A stretch of DNA of 64,000 nt from Calliphora vicina. Taxonomy: Eukaryota > Arthropoda > Insecta > Diptera > Calliphoridae. A model generated the notes under the pieces. It made no database searches. It saw only the letters and a program-made list of their open reading frames with translations, and had not been told where the DNA came from. Below are positions 21,063 through 32,100 of the stretch, piece after piece (position 1 is the first letter of the stretch; the number at the start of each line of letters is the position of its first letter). A program made the position numbers and the translations under genes. Location: the NCBI RefSeq assembly GCF_958450345.1, contig NC_088780.1:111054226-111118225 (forward strand), read 5' to 3'.

Positions 21063-22387
21063 TAGTGTTTATAAACCGGTTAACCGAAAACCGGTTTTTC
21101 TTCGAAATCTCGGTCTTTTGAGAACCGGTTAATTTAAAATGTTGATTTTCGGTTAACCGGTTTTTATCACTCGGTTAACCGGTTTTTAAAATTTGGGACT
21201 AAAATTAATAAATCTCATTTTTTTTGTGCATTTTTAATATTCATTGTATACACATTATTGGTCTGATTTGAAACATAAACTGCTGATTTATAATACAAAC
21301 CTCTTTAGATTAATATTTTTAAGAATTACAATGAATCTACATAAGAGAACACGATGAGTTTACTTAACAACTATTTCAGAATAAATAATAAATAATAGTG
21401 GAACTATTAAAAATTTAAATTAAATTTCGCATAATTCTATAAGTTTAGGCTAAAACTTACTAATGATTCATTAAAAACTTAGTGATGATTTGACCAAATG
21501 TTAAATTGAATTCGATGTACATAAATTCTTTCAATAATTTTGACTTCATTAGTGTGTTTTGCTCTTAAAATTTAAATTTATTAATCATTTCGTTAGCTTT
21601 TCAGAAATATTACAGGAGAGACAAAATTTGATTTGATTTGAAATATTTTTGAAATCTGATAATGGAGTTTTATTAATCATTTGGTATGATTTATAATGAC
21701 AAATAATTACAGCTAAGAAGAAGTGCGTTTGCATCTTATAGGTCCTTTTATGGGACTTGTAACATTTTCTGTTTCATATCAGAAAGTAGAGGTGATAATA
21801 AATTTCAAAATTATCAAATAGTTAATTAAAAAATTGATTTATATTTTTTGGTTGAAATTTAATGAATAAACCATAGAGAATAGACATAGAGCGGAAACTC
21901 TTCTGTCAAAGACCTAACTCAGTTGTCAAAAACCGAAGTGGTGCGAATGTATTAGTAAAAATAACTATGTGAAAACAAAAACAACACTCGTATGTGTAAC
22001 ATTTTTGAGTAATTTTTTTGTTTGAGTTTTTTTCGAGTTTCCGCTCTATGTTCTCTATGGAATAAACCAATAATTAAATTATATTATATATATATTTAGT
22101 AACAATTATATATTTAGTAACATAATTATACTCAATTCCATTTGACTGAGATAATAATTTTGAAATTTTTACAAAATAAAATGTACTCAGCACTTTTGTA
22201 TATTTATAGTTTTATAATATTAACCATTCCTGACTACTAAAAACAACAAATTTTAAAGCTTTATATACTTTATTAGACATTTTATGATTTTTACACATAT
22301 ATGACGGTTAACCGGTTTAACCGGTTTTTTCAATGTCGGTTAACCGAAAAACCGGTTTTTTAAAAAGTCGGTTTTTTATAAATACTA
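21063..22387. mobile_element. Non-autonomous hAT element, GGTTAACCGG-rich, copy 1
   Basis: The ends are TAGTGTTTATAAACCGG at 21063 and a matching AAATACTA at 22387, flanked by a perfect 8-bp target duplication ATTTTATC (21055-21062, 22388-22395). An 8-bp duplication with TAGTG-type ends is diagnostic of hAT. Both ends carry dense GGTTAACCGG palindromes (21077-21194 and 22303-22373), plausible subterminal transposase-binding sites. There is no transposase frame. A CATAGAG MITE (21872-22059) is nested inside. A truncated second copy at 35410-36243 lacks that MITE. Confidence 0.9.
21872..22059. mobile_element. MITE with CATAGAGAA ends nested in the hAT element
   Basis: CATAGAGAATAGACATAGAG at 21872 and CTCTATGTTCTCTATG ending at 22059 form the ends. 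The insert is flanked by the 8-bp repeat GAATAAAC (21864-21871, 22060-22067). The second hAT copy has a single GAATAAACCAATAATT at the corresponding place, so the 188-bp insertion is proven by an empty site. The 8-bp duplication suggests this MITE is hAT-mobilised too. Related pieces lie at 6455 and 33550-33709. Confidence 0.9.
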
Positions 22388-22395
22388 ATTTTATC

Positions 22396-23165
22396 AAAAT
22401 CGACCACGCCCACTGCCCTATCCAAGTAAAAGTCTAGAAATTTGGTACGTATATTTTTTGAATCAGAAGAAGAATGCATGCCGAGTTTCAATAAAATCGG
22501 CCATGCTCACCGCCCACGAAACCCATACATAGATACGATTTTTTTTATATTTCTTTTATTAGTCGACAAAAATTTTAAATTTTCATCTTGTTCCGAAAAC
22601 TTCCGAAAACTATTTTTTCTTTTAATCGAAAAAAGACACTTTCATTTTATTAAAGAAACAGCTTGGGGGAAAGTGGGTCTACATATTTGGGCATATCTTC
22701 TTAACGGTTTATGATATTCCCATAATTTTTTTATTTATTTATGGAGAAATGTTATATTTTTCAAATATGTTAAAGGTAAATCGTAGCATTAGGAAAATTA
22801 TACGTATATAAACCACTGAATTGCGTGAATATATAAGTAAATTTTTGCTTAACACCCTTGCATGTACTTTACTTCAATTTTTTAAAAATAAAATAACATT
22901 TTTCTTAAAACTATAAGTGTACATTTCATCTTTAAACATCATTTGATTTTTAATATTGAGTTTTTGAAAAATTGACTTTTTGACACCAAAATCTCTCTGT
23001 GTGCCGCTCAGATGAATGTCACCCATATTTTCAACAAAAAAAATCATTGATCATGTTAAAGGTTTTTGAAAGGCGTTTCAATGACATGTACAACTTTTTC
23101 GTGTAAGTCCAAATTTTGAAATAATTTGAAGTTTTTTTTAATTATTGGGTGGTATGACTTAAAAA
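22396..23165. other. Target sequence of the hAT insertion, unclassified repeat-like DNA
   Basis: The text 'CGACCACGCCCACTGCCC' and 'CATGCTCACCGCCCACG' resembles non-coding repeats with 'ACCACGCCTAC' such as 39560-39700. It is continuous with 20986-21062 once the hAT element is removed. No frame is conserved. Confidence 0.35.
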
Positions 23166-23393
23166 TGCTTTTATTTAAAATTTATTTAAAGTATTGGTCA
23201 TTGTTAGCTATGAACTTTTCCTATCTGTCTGGCAACATATGGGTTCCGAGCCAAAAGAACTGCTCATATTTTGAGGCCAAGAACGAATCAAGTCAATATC
23301 GGATACTCTGTATCCAAGAGAGCGCGTTCTGCATCGATTGAAAAAATAGAAGTCCGACGTGGCAAGGCGGGTGAGGCAAAACTTTCTAACCAC
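23166..23393 (-). pseudogene. C-terminal relic of a mariner transposase
   Basis: On the minus strand a frame reads LPDR-stop-EKFIANNDQYFK-stop around 23240-23195. This fits the typical mariner C-terminus 'LPxRWxkxixxnGxYF', here with a premature stop at the tryptophan position and a frameshift upstream. The 61-residue frame 23208-23393 is a neighbouring frame of the same relic. It cannot belong to the same copy as the relic at 20719, since the order along the minus strand is wrong. Confidence 0.55.
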
Positions 23394-23429
23394 TTGTTTC
23401 TAAATAGTTTTTAATAACTTCTGTCGATT

Positions 23430-24430
23430 TATATCGAGCTTTCTCAGAGATCGGACTATACGAGTTGTTATAGATGGAATTTCATCAAACGAGTTCAAGA
23501 TCAATTCAGAGGTACCGCAAGGCTCCGTCCTTTCTCCTACTCTATTTCTTATCTTTATAAACGACCTTCTACGTCAAACTTCCAACCCTATCTACTCTTT
23601 TGCAGATGACAGCAACATTTGCCATTCATATGCATTCAATTATAGACCAAGCCTGTCGGAGATTGGGGCAATGAGGCAAAATATGAATGATACGCTCAAC
23701 CAAGATCTTGTGACAATCTCTGAATGGGGTTGTGCGAATAGAGTCGATTTTAATGCGCGCAAGACTCAATGTTGTATGTTAACCCACAAACGTACAACAG
23801 ATCATGTTGCTCCATCTGTTTTTATGTTCTAGGCATGAGTATTCAGTGCGATATCCGCTGGACAAAACACATTTTTCGAGTGTCGAAAGAAGCATTCAAG
23901 TGCCTTGGTTTTCTAAAACGGTGTAAGAAATACTTCACTCCATCTGATCTCCTTACTATTAACACCACTTATATCCGACCTAAAATGGAATACAACTCTC
24001 AAGTGTGGGCCGGTGCTTCGAAGTCTATTTTGGAGTTACTCGACCGCGTACAGGAGAGGGCGAAGATGCTTATCGGTGACAGTAGGGTATCCAGCTCTAT
24101 TGACTCACTGGAACATCGTCGCAATTTGGGTTGTCTTTCACTGTTCTACCGATACTACAATGGTATGTGCTCTGCTGAAATTAGGGAACTTGTTCCCGAA
24201 ACCCGTAGATCTTTACGCAACACACGCTCTTCGGCAAGGGCACATCAATTCGTTAGACAGTAGATCGCACAACACATTACAGGGAAAATTCGTTCTTTAG
24301 CCGTACTGTCCGTATATGGAATAAGCTTCCTCCTGAAGTATTTCCTGTCACTTTCAATATAGGAAAATTCAAATCAAATGTCCACAAACACTACTCCCTC
24401 TATCCTCCCTCCCATAACCTATTTTCCTAG
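23430..24430 (+). pseudogene. LINE reverse transcriptase relic (Jockey/CR1 type), copy 1
   Basis: The first part reads through EVPQGSVLSPTLFLIFINDL (about 23508-23567) and FADD (23599-23610), the catalytic core of a non-LTR reverse transcriptase. It continues to about 23830, where an internal deletion and frame change occur. The next part (frame 23769-24263, 164 codons) carries LGMSIQCDIRWTKHIF, FKCLGFLKRCKKYF, YIRPKMEYNSQVWAGA and LEHRRNLGCLSLFYRY, the conserved region after the polymerase. After another frameshift near 24260 the last part reads YRENSFFSRTVRIWNKLPPE and FNIGKFKSNVHKHYS, then a stop at about 24430, the usual family C-terminus. The 5' half, including ORF1 and endonuclease, is missing, as in 5'-truncated LINE copies. 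Its closest relative in the window is at 38400-39290 (-). Confidence 0.85.
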
Positions 24431-24954
24431 TTCCAACAAAATGCTTTGCATGAGTAGGGGTCATCTCCTGAGTGCTGGTCCAAGAAAAAAAATGTTGGTA
24501 TTATATACTTATATTCTGATTCGTTATACATCCATGTCCGTCTGTCTGTTGAAACTTTCCGAAGCCACCAAATAACTTGATCCATCAATAGATACGCTAT
24601 AGTCCAACTTAGATTGCTATTTAAAATCAAGAAATCGTTTTTTTTAAATATTTTTTACCCAAAATATTTTTCACCACAATTTTTTTTCATCAAACATTTT
24701 TTTTTACCAACATTTTTTTACCGAAAATATTTTTTCGACACAGCCTAATATTACTTCTACTTATTATATTATACATGGATGACAACATATCTAATATCAA
24801 ATTGTTAAAAAAAACTTTAATTATTCATCATTTCTGAAATAATGCTCTTCTTAAATCCGCTATAACTTTTGTGCCCATTCGCCAAAGTGATGCTCGACTA
24901 CCGCGAATAAAAATTATTTTAAAATAAAACTGATTTTGTTCATACATTCGGTGT
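24431..24954. other. Stretch with a GTCCGTCTGTCTG fragment
   Basis: 'CATGTCCGTCTGTCTGTTG' at about 24532-24550 is a scrap of the hairpin-headed repeat family. A run of TTTTTTACC-type repeats follows to 24735. No gene is seen. Confidence 0.4.
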
Positions 24955-25205
24955 AGTTGAAACAAAAAGTCGACTTTTCGACCTTTCGATTTTACAAAAT
25001 CGAAATCATTTTATAAAATTTTTACAACAAACATTAAAAAATATAATAATAGAATATTCGATTCTTTTGGTTAGCCGAATTTGCGACTTTTGTGGCATAA
25101 CGTAGTCGATTGTTCGACTTTTTTTAGCAAAAAGTCGATTGTTTGAACAATAGAACCCTAGCTTAGGATATTATATGGTCGGGCTTGACTGATTATCAGA
25201 CCTAA
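24955..25205. repeat. GTCGA-rich terminal fragment, possibly hAT, plus a family H scrap
   Basis: AAAAAGTCGACTTTTCGACC at about 24966 and repeated GTCGATTGTTTGAAC motifs lead to AATAGAACCCTAG at 25150-25162, which resembles a hAT-like end (CTAGGGTTCTATT reversed). A GGTCGGGCTTGACTG scrap of family H follows at about 25178. The opposite end was not found. Confidence 0.3.
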
Positions 25206-26589
25206 ATTTCAGATTTTTTATAAAGATTATATAAAATGTGGTTGGTAACATTTGTATATTTTTATATAACCTTTAAAATGTAAACTGAAATCCTTTCATA
25301 CTTACAAACATGTGACTGTTATGCATCAGACATGTTTTACACATGTAAACACAATCAATGTTAAATCTGCATGAAATACATTCAACTAAATCGTATTTAA
25401 AGTCAGGCTACATTATGAAATCCCTGTTTTGTTGATTTTACCCCCAACTGTATAACTCCCAGTACCATTCTGTTTTCAACAGAATTTTTAGTATTTTGGT
25501 ATGTTTGAGTGTTGTAGTTTATTTAAACGTATTTATATAAATTTGCATTTATAATATTTCACACAAAAACATATATTTCATTCTAAGAGAAATAAAAATT
25601 TTATCAAATTGTTATATGTTCAACCTTTCACACTCCCATATTTTTTTTTTGCAAACATACATCTTGTGTGGGGAATTATCAGTGGTGTCTGCAGTTTTTA
25701 TTTAATTTAATAAGAAAAGTTTGAATAATTTCATATGTTGGCTTTATAGTTGAACATTTTGTAAATTATTTTTTACTTTAAAAAATTTGGCATTAGGTAA
25801 CATGGATTTGAGAATTGGGAATATCGGTCCGGAATATCAGAGATTAGAAAATTAAAACGATAAATCGATTCCCTGATTGCTTGTAGAGATTGTTTTCATT
25901 ACATCGATGTTTTTATGTGAATTCTTTTTTGGTGTTTTTTTTTTAAATTAAAATAAACTTATCTAATTCCAGAACTATTTCTAAAACGGATTGCATACGG
26001 GACTTCACTCAACTTTTTCTACGGCAACGTTTAGGAATCATCATAAATTCTTAAGAACTGTTGGAGTATTAGTTCTTTTATCAGTAATGACAGAATTGCC
26101 TTTACAAATTCGTGTCGTGGTTGTTTTTGATCGTTTCTACTAGCCAGCAGTACATCACTGGTTCCGATAATACTCGTTCTATAAAAAGTTATAAAAGTTT
26201 AATAAAGATTTTCTTATTTTGCTTAAAGTTTCCTAAACAATCTCTTTAAATTTCTAATAACTGTTCTTAACATATATCGCTTAACAAATTTTCATTTGTT
26301 GCTTCTTTCTCTCTCATTTTGATTTCATGATTATTTGAATCATTTAACACAACAAATTCTTTCTGTTCGTTATGCTGTTGTTAAACATTTTATTTTTTAT
26401 CTTGATTTATTTACTTTGTGTCGTTTGTGCTAAAATACTTTTGTTAACATCATCTAGACAAGATTTTGAAAATTTTTGATAAGAATTCGTATTTATTATG
26501 TATGTGGGTGTATTGTACAGACAGTTGTAGTCCTTTTAATTTTACTTCCCAGCTGTTCTTGGTTACTGTCCCGAACTATTGATTTTACC
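25206..26589. other. AT-rich stretch, nothing recognised
   Basis: No gene, RNA or repeat boundary could be supported. Confidence 0.5.
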
Positions 26590-27290
26590 ACTTAGGGTGA
26601 CAACTAGTTACATAAGTAGTTGCGTAACTAGTAATTTTAACACGTGAATGTCCTAATTGACCCTTGTTGATTACAATGAGTCTGTCTGATAGCTGGTCCA
26701 AAGTAGTTAAAGCATTGGATACTTATATCGGTTGCATAAAGTAAGTTTCCTTACTAGCTACCTAACTAGTTATTTGATCAGCTACATAATTTAACATTTA
26801 CGGGTGCTAATTGACCACAAATAGCCAGTTAAAATTCATCTCATAAACAGTTCAATAACCGATTGCTTGTAAACAAACCTTCCTCGGACAACTCTCCAAT
26901 AGATTATTTCTGATGGGTAAAATAACTGGTTTCTAAAGTGCAGTACAAAATAAACGTTTAAAGTGACTACACTTTTGCTTACTTAGAAACACTAAAGTGA
27001 CAATTGAATCTATGACAATTGAATCTAACCCATGTGGGTTGTCAATATATAAGAAATGTAATGTACAATTAAAGTTTAAAGTGACTACACTCTAGATTGC
27101 TTAGATATACTTGAGGGACGATTGTCTTCACGCTAGATTACATGGGATGTATAAAGTAACCAATTGTCCTTTAGTTGCACTACAAAGAGCACATTTAAAT
27201 TGGAGTCAGCCAAGTGATCAGACATTAGTGACAATTACTGTCTTTAAGAGATACATTGACTACTTGCTTAACTGCTGGGTTACGTATTAT
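26590..27290. repeat. Diverged internal repeats, CTAGTTAC and TTTAAAGTGACTACA types
   Basis: The left part has several ACTAGTTAC/GTAACTAG motifs in both orientations (26605-26625, 26765-26776). The right part holds two diverged units about 120 bp apart, both with GTTTAAAGTGACTACACT (about 26955 and 27075) and a following GCTTA..TAGA. TGACAATTGAATCTA is doubled at about 26998-27026. It looks like an old complex repeat; the class is unknown. Confidence 0.5.
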
Positions 27291-27601
27291 TTATAAATTT
27301 TCTTTCTTAACCATATTTTTATAAGCTGAACTAAATGTACTTGATTTTAGTTACAGTTTTTAGTTTTTGATAAGATTAAATTAGTTTGTTTAAAATGCAA
27401 TTACATCTTTTTGAGGGTTTAAAGTTGCAAATAAATCAAATTAAACAGAATAAATGAGTTGTTCGGATTAACCCTTTGTCGACTGACGGTTCTTATAAGT
27501 ACCATAACAATAATAAGCTAACAAAATGAAAACAAAACATATTTTGACCCTTTTTGCCAAAAAGTACTTTGAAGTACTGTATAATCTTTGGAATAATATA
27601 C
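27291..27601. other. AT-rich stretch, nothing recognised
   Basis: No feature could be supported. Confidence 0.5.
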
Positions 27602-28024
27602 TGTTACGAAATTGTACTTGAATTCAAATATAACGATTTTAACGGCTGATTTAAAAGTTGCATAATGCTTTCAAATAGCAGTGCCTCTTAAACTGTAACA
27701 TATCTGTGGGCATTATTAACATTGAATAAAAGCTTTTAGTTGACCATTGATCGTAAGTATGGCAACGCTGTTTGCTGCGACCGTATATTCGAATTCGAAT
27801 ATTCAGTTAAAGAACATTGTAGAAAGTACACCACAGATGGCGTATGTATTAGAAAGCTCTAGAATATACGAGCTTTGACAGTTAAAGAGCAATCTAGAGT
27901 GCAGATGGCAGTGTTATAAATAGTGGCAGAGGTTGCAGTCGTTAGTGTATTTCATGTTCTTATTGTGGTGTTTATTTATGTTGTAATGATAAAAGATACT
28001 GTTTCATAAAGTACCATAAAATAG
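27602..28024 (+). repeat. Candidate solo LTR with a core promoter
   Basis: The segment begins TGTTACGAAATTGTACTTG, a TG start reminiscent of Gypsy-type LTRs of flies. It contains TATAAATA at 27916-27923 and an initiator-like GCAGTCGTTAG starting about 20 bases further on. It is locally less AT-rich than its surroundings. No matching CA end, target duplication or second LTR was found, so this is a candidate only. An alternative is the relic of a cellular promoter. Confidence 0.35.
27779..27965 (+). promoter_or_regulatory. TATA-box core promoter candidate with heat-shock-element-like GAA/TTC motifs
   Basis: TATAAATA at 27916 is preceded by CGAATTCGAATATTC (about 27789-27803) and AGAAAGCTCTAGAATATAC (about 27851-27869). 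These resemble arrays of alternating GAA and TTC pentamers to which heat-shock factor binds. Spacing is imperfect. No downstream coding sequence is seen. Confidence 0.3.
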
Positions 28025-28033
28025 ACTTGTAAT

Positions 28034-28498
28034 CTTTAACTGTCTAGAGCGGGAATATTTTATTGTAATTTTTAGGGAAATGTTTGTCGGAAATTTTAGG
28101 GAATTTCTTTATACATTTTCTTCTAAAAGTTACAATATTCAGATTCTTTGTGATGCCCTAATTTGTTGCTAATTGAATTACTCTATTATGTCCATATAAT
28201 TTTTAAGTCTTACACCATTTTCAATTGTATTTCAGAAATTTCTAATTGAATTTCAGAAATGTCTAATTATATTTCAGAATTTTCTAATTGTATTTCAGAA
28301 ATTTCTAACTGTATTTCAAAATTTTCCAATTGTATTTCAGAAATTTCAATTTTGTATTAAAAAAGACAATTTATTCGAAATAAATTTACTGGTTTTTGGT
28401 TTAATTTAGTATTAAAAAAATCCCGCGAATTCCCGGGATTGAAAAGATTTTTTAATTTCCTCCCGGGAATGGAAAAAGTCCGGGAAATTAGGAACCCT
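28034..28498. mobile_element. Candidate small DNA element flanked by ACTTGTAAT
   Basis: The 9-bp word ACTTGTAAT occurs at 28025-28033 and 28499-28507. It brackets a segment that ends TCCGGGAAATTAGGAACCCT, a type of end seen in hAT-like MITEs. The left end (CTTTAACTGTCTAGAGCGGG) matches it only loosely. It contains the 21-bp tandem repeat at 28224-28349 and several TCCCGGGA palindromes near 28430-28470. Confidence 0.4.
28224..28349 (+). repeat. 21-bp tandem repeat, six units
   Basis: Six units of ATTGTATTTCAGAAATTTCTA, with one to four substitutions each, lie head to tail. Every unit keeps the TTTCA.AA core. The unit length is a multiple of three, but the array is not part of a long frame. 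Confidence 0.85.
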
Positions 28499-28507
28499 AC
28501 TTGTAAT

Positions 28508-28844
28508 AGAAAATTTTATAAAATTTACAAAACTAATCAATATATTAATAAAATGTCAATAAAAATCTATGAGTTTTTTTTATCTTTTGGCTGATGCTGA
28601 CCCAATGGTACCAGGTCCCTTCCGGATCCTTGCAGGTCTCTTTCGGTACCTTGAAGGTCCTCCACAAAGTTAAAATTTTGTAAATAACTTCCTGAAGTCC
28701 TTATTTTCAATATTTAATAAAAAAAATAAAACTTTTTCAACGATTTAAAGCCTTGGTCCACAAGGGGTTAATATGATACACGAATTATTCGAATAATCCA
28801 GAAATTTTTTTTTATTCGAATGAATAAAATTTTTCAGTTTATAC
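28508..28844. other. AT-rich stretch, nothing recognised
   Basis: Two GGTCC(C/T)T(T/C)(C/T)(G/C) motifs near 28614-28665 and an 'ATTATTCGAATAAT' palindrome near 28784 are the only landmarks. Confidence 0.4.
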
Positions 28845-28994
28845 TAAGGAAGTAAAAGTTATATTCTTGTGTGCCGAATATTGTATACCCACCATCTATA
28901 TGTGACAATAAAATATTTTTCTGATATAGGGGTTATTTGTGGGCCAATTGTGGACCGATCCTCACAAAAGTTGGTAGAATGATTTTGGTTAAAT
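28845..28994 (+). repeat. Hairpin-headed repeat family H, 5' fragment
   Basis: A degenerate head (ATTCTTGTGTGCCGAATA) is followed by TATACCCACCAT and then 'GGACCGATCCTCACAAAAGT'. The latter also occurs in the copy at 57199-57612. Confidence 0.6.
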
Positions 28995-30345
28995 TCAATA
29001 TTTTTTACTTGAAAATAGCATGAAAAATCGAAAACTGAAATCGAGCTGAAATTGTTCAGGTTGTTTTTTTTTATCGCAAAGCCATATATAATAGTAACAA
29101 AATGAGATATCGATCATAAAAATCGATTGCTTTTTTTTGGAATTTATTCACAATTTCACAAAATTTTAGTTTTATGTTTGATATATGTATGTACATAAAA
29201 ATGAGTAGTTGACTCTTTCAGCCACGGTTTTTTGTGTATAAGTTTAAAATCAAAACAATTGCATTTTTACTTTAATCAAGATTAGTTTATTATAAAAATT
29301 AAAAAAAAATAAATCGAAACATGAAAAAACCACCTCATTCCAAGGTTTTTTGTGGAGTGAAGTTTACTAACTACCGGCATTAAAAATAACTATGATACAA
29401 ATTTTTGTTTCGTATAAATTTTTTTTGAAATCGAATATTTTTGACTAAATTTTCTGACCAAACAACCGAAATATCAAAGTAACACTGAATTCGATAAACA
29501 ATAAACACTCTGTGCTTTTTTTTATTGAATGCGTGAAAGTCTTTTAAAAAAACTGATTTTTACAATATTTTCAAATTAATATATTTATCTAACCAGAGCT
29601 TCCTGACGGCAAAGTTTTGCAAAAAATCATAAACGATGACTTCAAAAAATATAATTGTTTAGAAAAATGGCAATAGATGCCAATAAACTATGTTTTAAAG
29701 ACTATAGATAATGTGGTTAGTAAACTAACCACCCAACTGCAAAGAGTTAATGTTATTCTTTTAAATAACATGCTATGTACAAATTTTCACATATATATTG
29801 CGATTCAATCGGCTTAGTAGTTTAGGAGTTATAATAACAAATTGAAGCAAAAAAATATATTTTTTACGTGAAAATACCAATTTTTTTTGTTCTAAAAAAA
29901 TTTAAATTGTTCAGATTTATTGCTTTATCGCAAAACCACATGTAATAGGAACAAAATGGGATATAAATCACAAAAATCGATGGATACTTTTCGAAACATA
30001 AAAATTAGCTATTTTCACATAAAAAATATATTTTCTGCTTCAATTTGTTATTATAACTCCGAAACTACAGAGCCGATTATAACGAAATATATAAACGGAT
30101 TAAATGCTATGTAAATTTCAACTTTTCTAAGTTTATTTTAATTACTCGGATTAACGGTTTTTGAGTTATCATTAATTATGTGGAAAAAAGTGTAACAAAA
30201 TTTATAATTTTACTTGAAATTTTTTTTAAAAAAACCTCTCCATAGACCTTAAAATTTGATGCATATTTGTACTAATGGATCCACAATACATCAAAATTGT
30301 GTAGTGGTTTAAAAAGCCTCTCAAATTTTTTCAATTTTGTTTCCC
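28995..30345 (+). repeat. Dispersed repeat family B (ACAGGG tip), longest copy
   Basis: The right tip is TTTTGTTTCCCTGTGT at about 30325-30340, the reverse of the ACACAGGGCAACAAAA tip at 15491. Internal landmarks such as 'AAATGAGATATCGATCATAA' (about 29100), 'TTATAACTCCGAAACTACAG' (about 30050) and 'GAGTTATCATTAATTATGTG' (about 30163) recur at 15490-16270 (reverse) and 53810-54180. The body shows a partial internal duplication (29020-29160 against 29890-30020). Non-coding. Confidence 0.6.
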
Positions 30346-32100
30346 TGTGTAATCATTTCCAGCTTCTGATGATGATTAAACCTAATTGCCTGTAACTTTA
30401 TTTTCCGCCCGCTTTCTGTTCATAAAAGATGTGAGAAGTTATTGTGAGATGGACCAAGTTTGAACAATGATAAGAAATTTAATTTTCTGAAAGTCTATGT
30501 CCTCCTCTGTTGCAATCGGACCAGTAACTTAGATGATTCAGTTTTATTACCACTTTTTTATGATCGACCCCACTGTTTGCTATAAGAAAAAAATTTAAAC
30601 ATCAATCAAATGACTGACTTGAGTTATATTAAATTTAAGTGCTGTCTGTAACTTGTGGTTTCTCTGCATCAAATGAACATACATTAGGCGCTTTTTTCCT
30701 TTCTTTATGTTTCATTTCATTTTCCATTTTCTTTGTCATAATTTTTGTTTGGAATACTACATACTACATGTTAAATTATATTTCAACGCATATTTATCAT
30801 TTTGTTCACTGTTGCTCTTTTTGAATTTTAAATGAAATGAGAAAATGTTTCAATTATTTAATGCGTTTGTTTTTAAGTCACTACTACAAAGAGGGTTGGT
30901 ATATTGATTTAATTAAGACGTTTGTAACACTTTGATATATTTGCCAGGGTTTTTTTGCCAAAGTTTTTGTTTAAAATTTAAATTTACTAGTGAACTTTTC
31001 CAAATTCATAAAGCATATTTTGATGTTAAGCATATAATATTCGGTACAGTAGGATTTTTTTTTTTGCTTTCCCTGTACATTTTTTTATGATACTAAAAGA
31101 CTGAACAAAAAAAGAAACTGAAATGAAAAACGTAAATATTTATGTTTATACTTATACTGACTACGAGTATTTATAATAAAGTGAAATTTTTGTGCGTCAC
31201 TAAATCTTATTTGGAACAATTTGAAATTCTTAAAATTTTCACTAACTTTTCACACGTTTGAAAGCGTATGTATGCAAAAACAGACGTGTTTTTTATTTTC
31301 TTTGAATATTTCACTTGAGCTATTTTTATCATCACTCTCAAACATTTCAATGGATTTTTTTCTTTCGGGTATAAATTTTGCATAAATTGCGGTTGAGTAC
31401 AGCTGATGTTGTTGGTGTCTCTGTTGCTGATGACGATGATGATGGTGTAATGAGCACTTTAGTAAGCAGCAAAGTACTTTTCACAAGGGGCTGAGAGAGG
31501 GTGTCTAAAATAATTCAACATAAAACCATTTGTTTTGCTTTGGTTGTTTTGTAATTTTTTTTCTAAAATTTCTAAAATTCATTTATTGTGCATTTATTAA
31601 TTTCATTTATTATGATTTTGTTGCTGTCACTTATGCTGTTTCCTGTTTGAAACATTTTTTAATTGAATTTCCTTTTTTCTCATTTTGCAGTTTCATCACA
31701 TGCTACACAAATCTGTGGCTATTGGTATAAAATTTTATCCTGTTTGAAATGTAAGTGTTTGCTATTGAATCAAGAAAAAAAAACGTTTGTTAGAAAACTA
31801 TTTTGTGTGAAAATTAATTTCTTACAGTTTAACTTTTAATTAGATATACTACATAACTATTGAAACATACAACACTTTATATTACACTGCTGCCAGATTT
31901 GATTGAACTCTTACATCAGAGCAGATTGGGGCAAAGTTTAGCTATATTTTATCCGTCTAATTTTTGACACAGCAATGTTCGGTGAAAAACAATTTTAGGG
32001 GAAAATGGCCATAATTGTTGTTCATAAAATTAGACTGGTCAGATTAAAGGTATTTTTGGGTTCTTATTTCACTCCAAAGCACATAAAGAGGTGACCCACT
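30346..32100. other. AT-rich stretch with a short GAT repeat
   Basis: No gene is recognised. A GATGACGATGATGATGGTG run at about 31428-31446 is a minor trinucleotide repeat. The rest is T-rich and unassigned. Confidence 0.5.
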
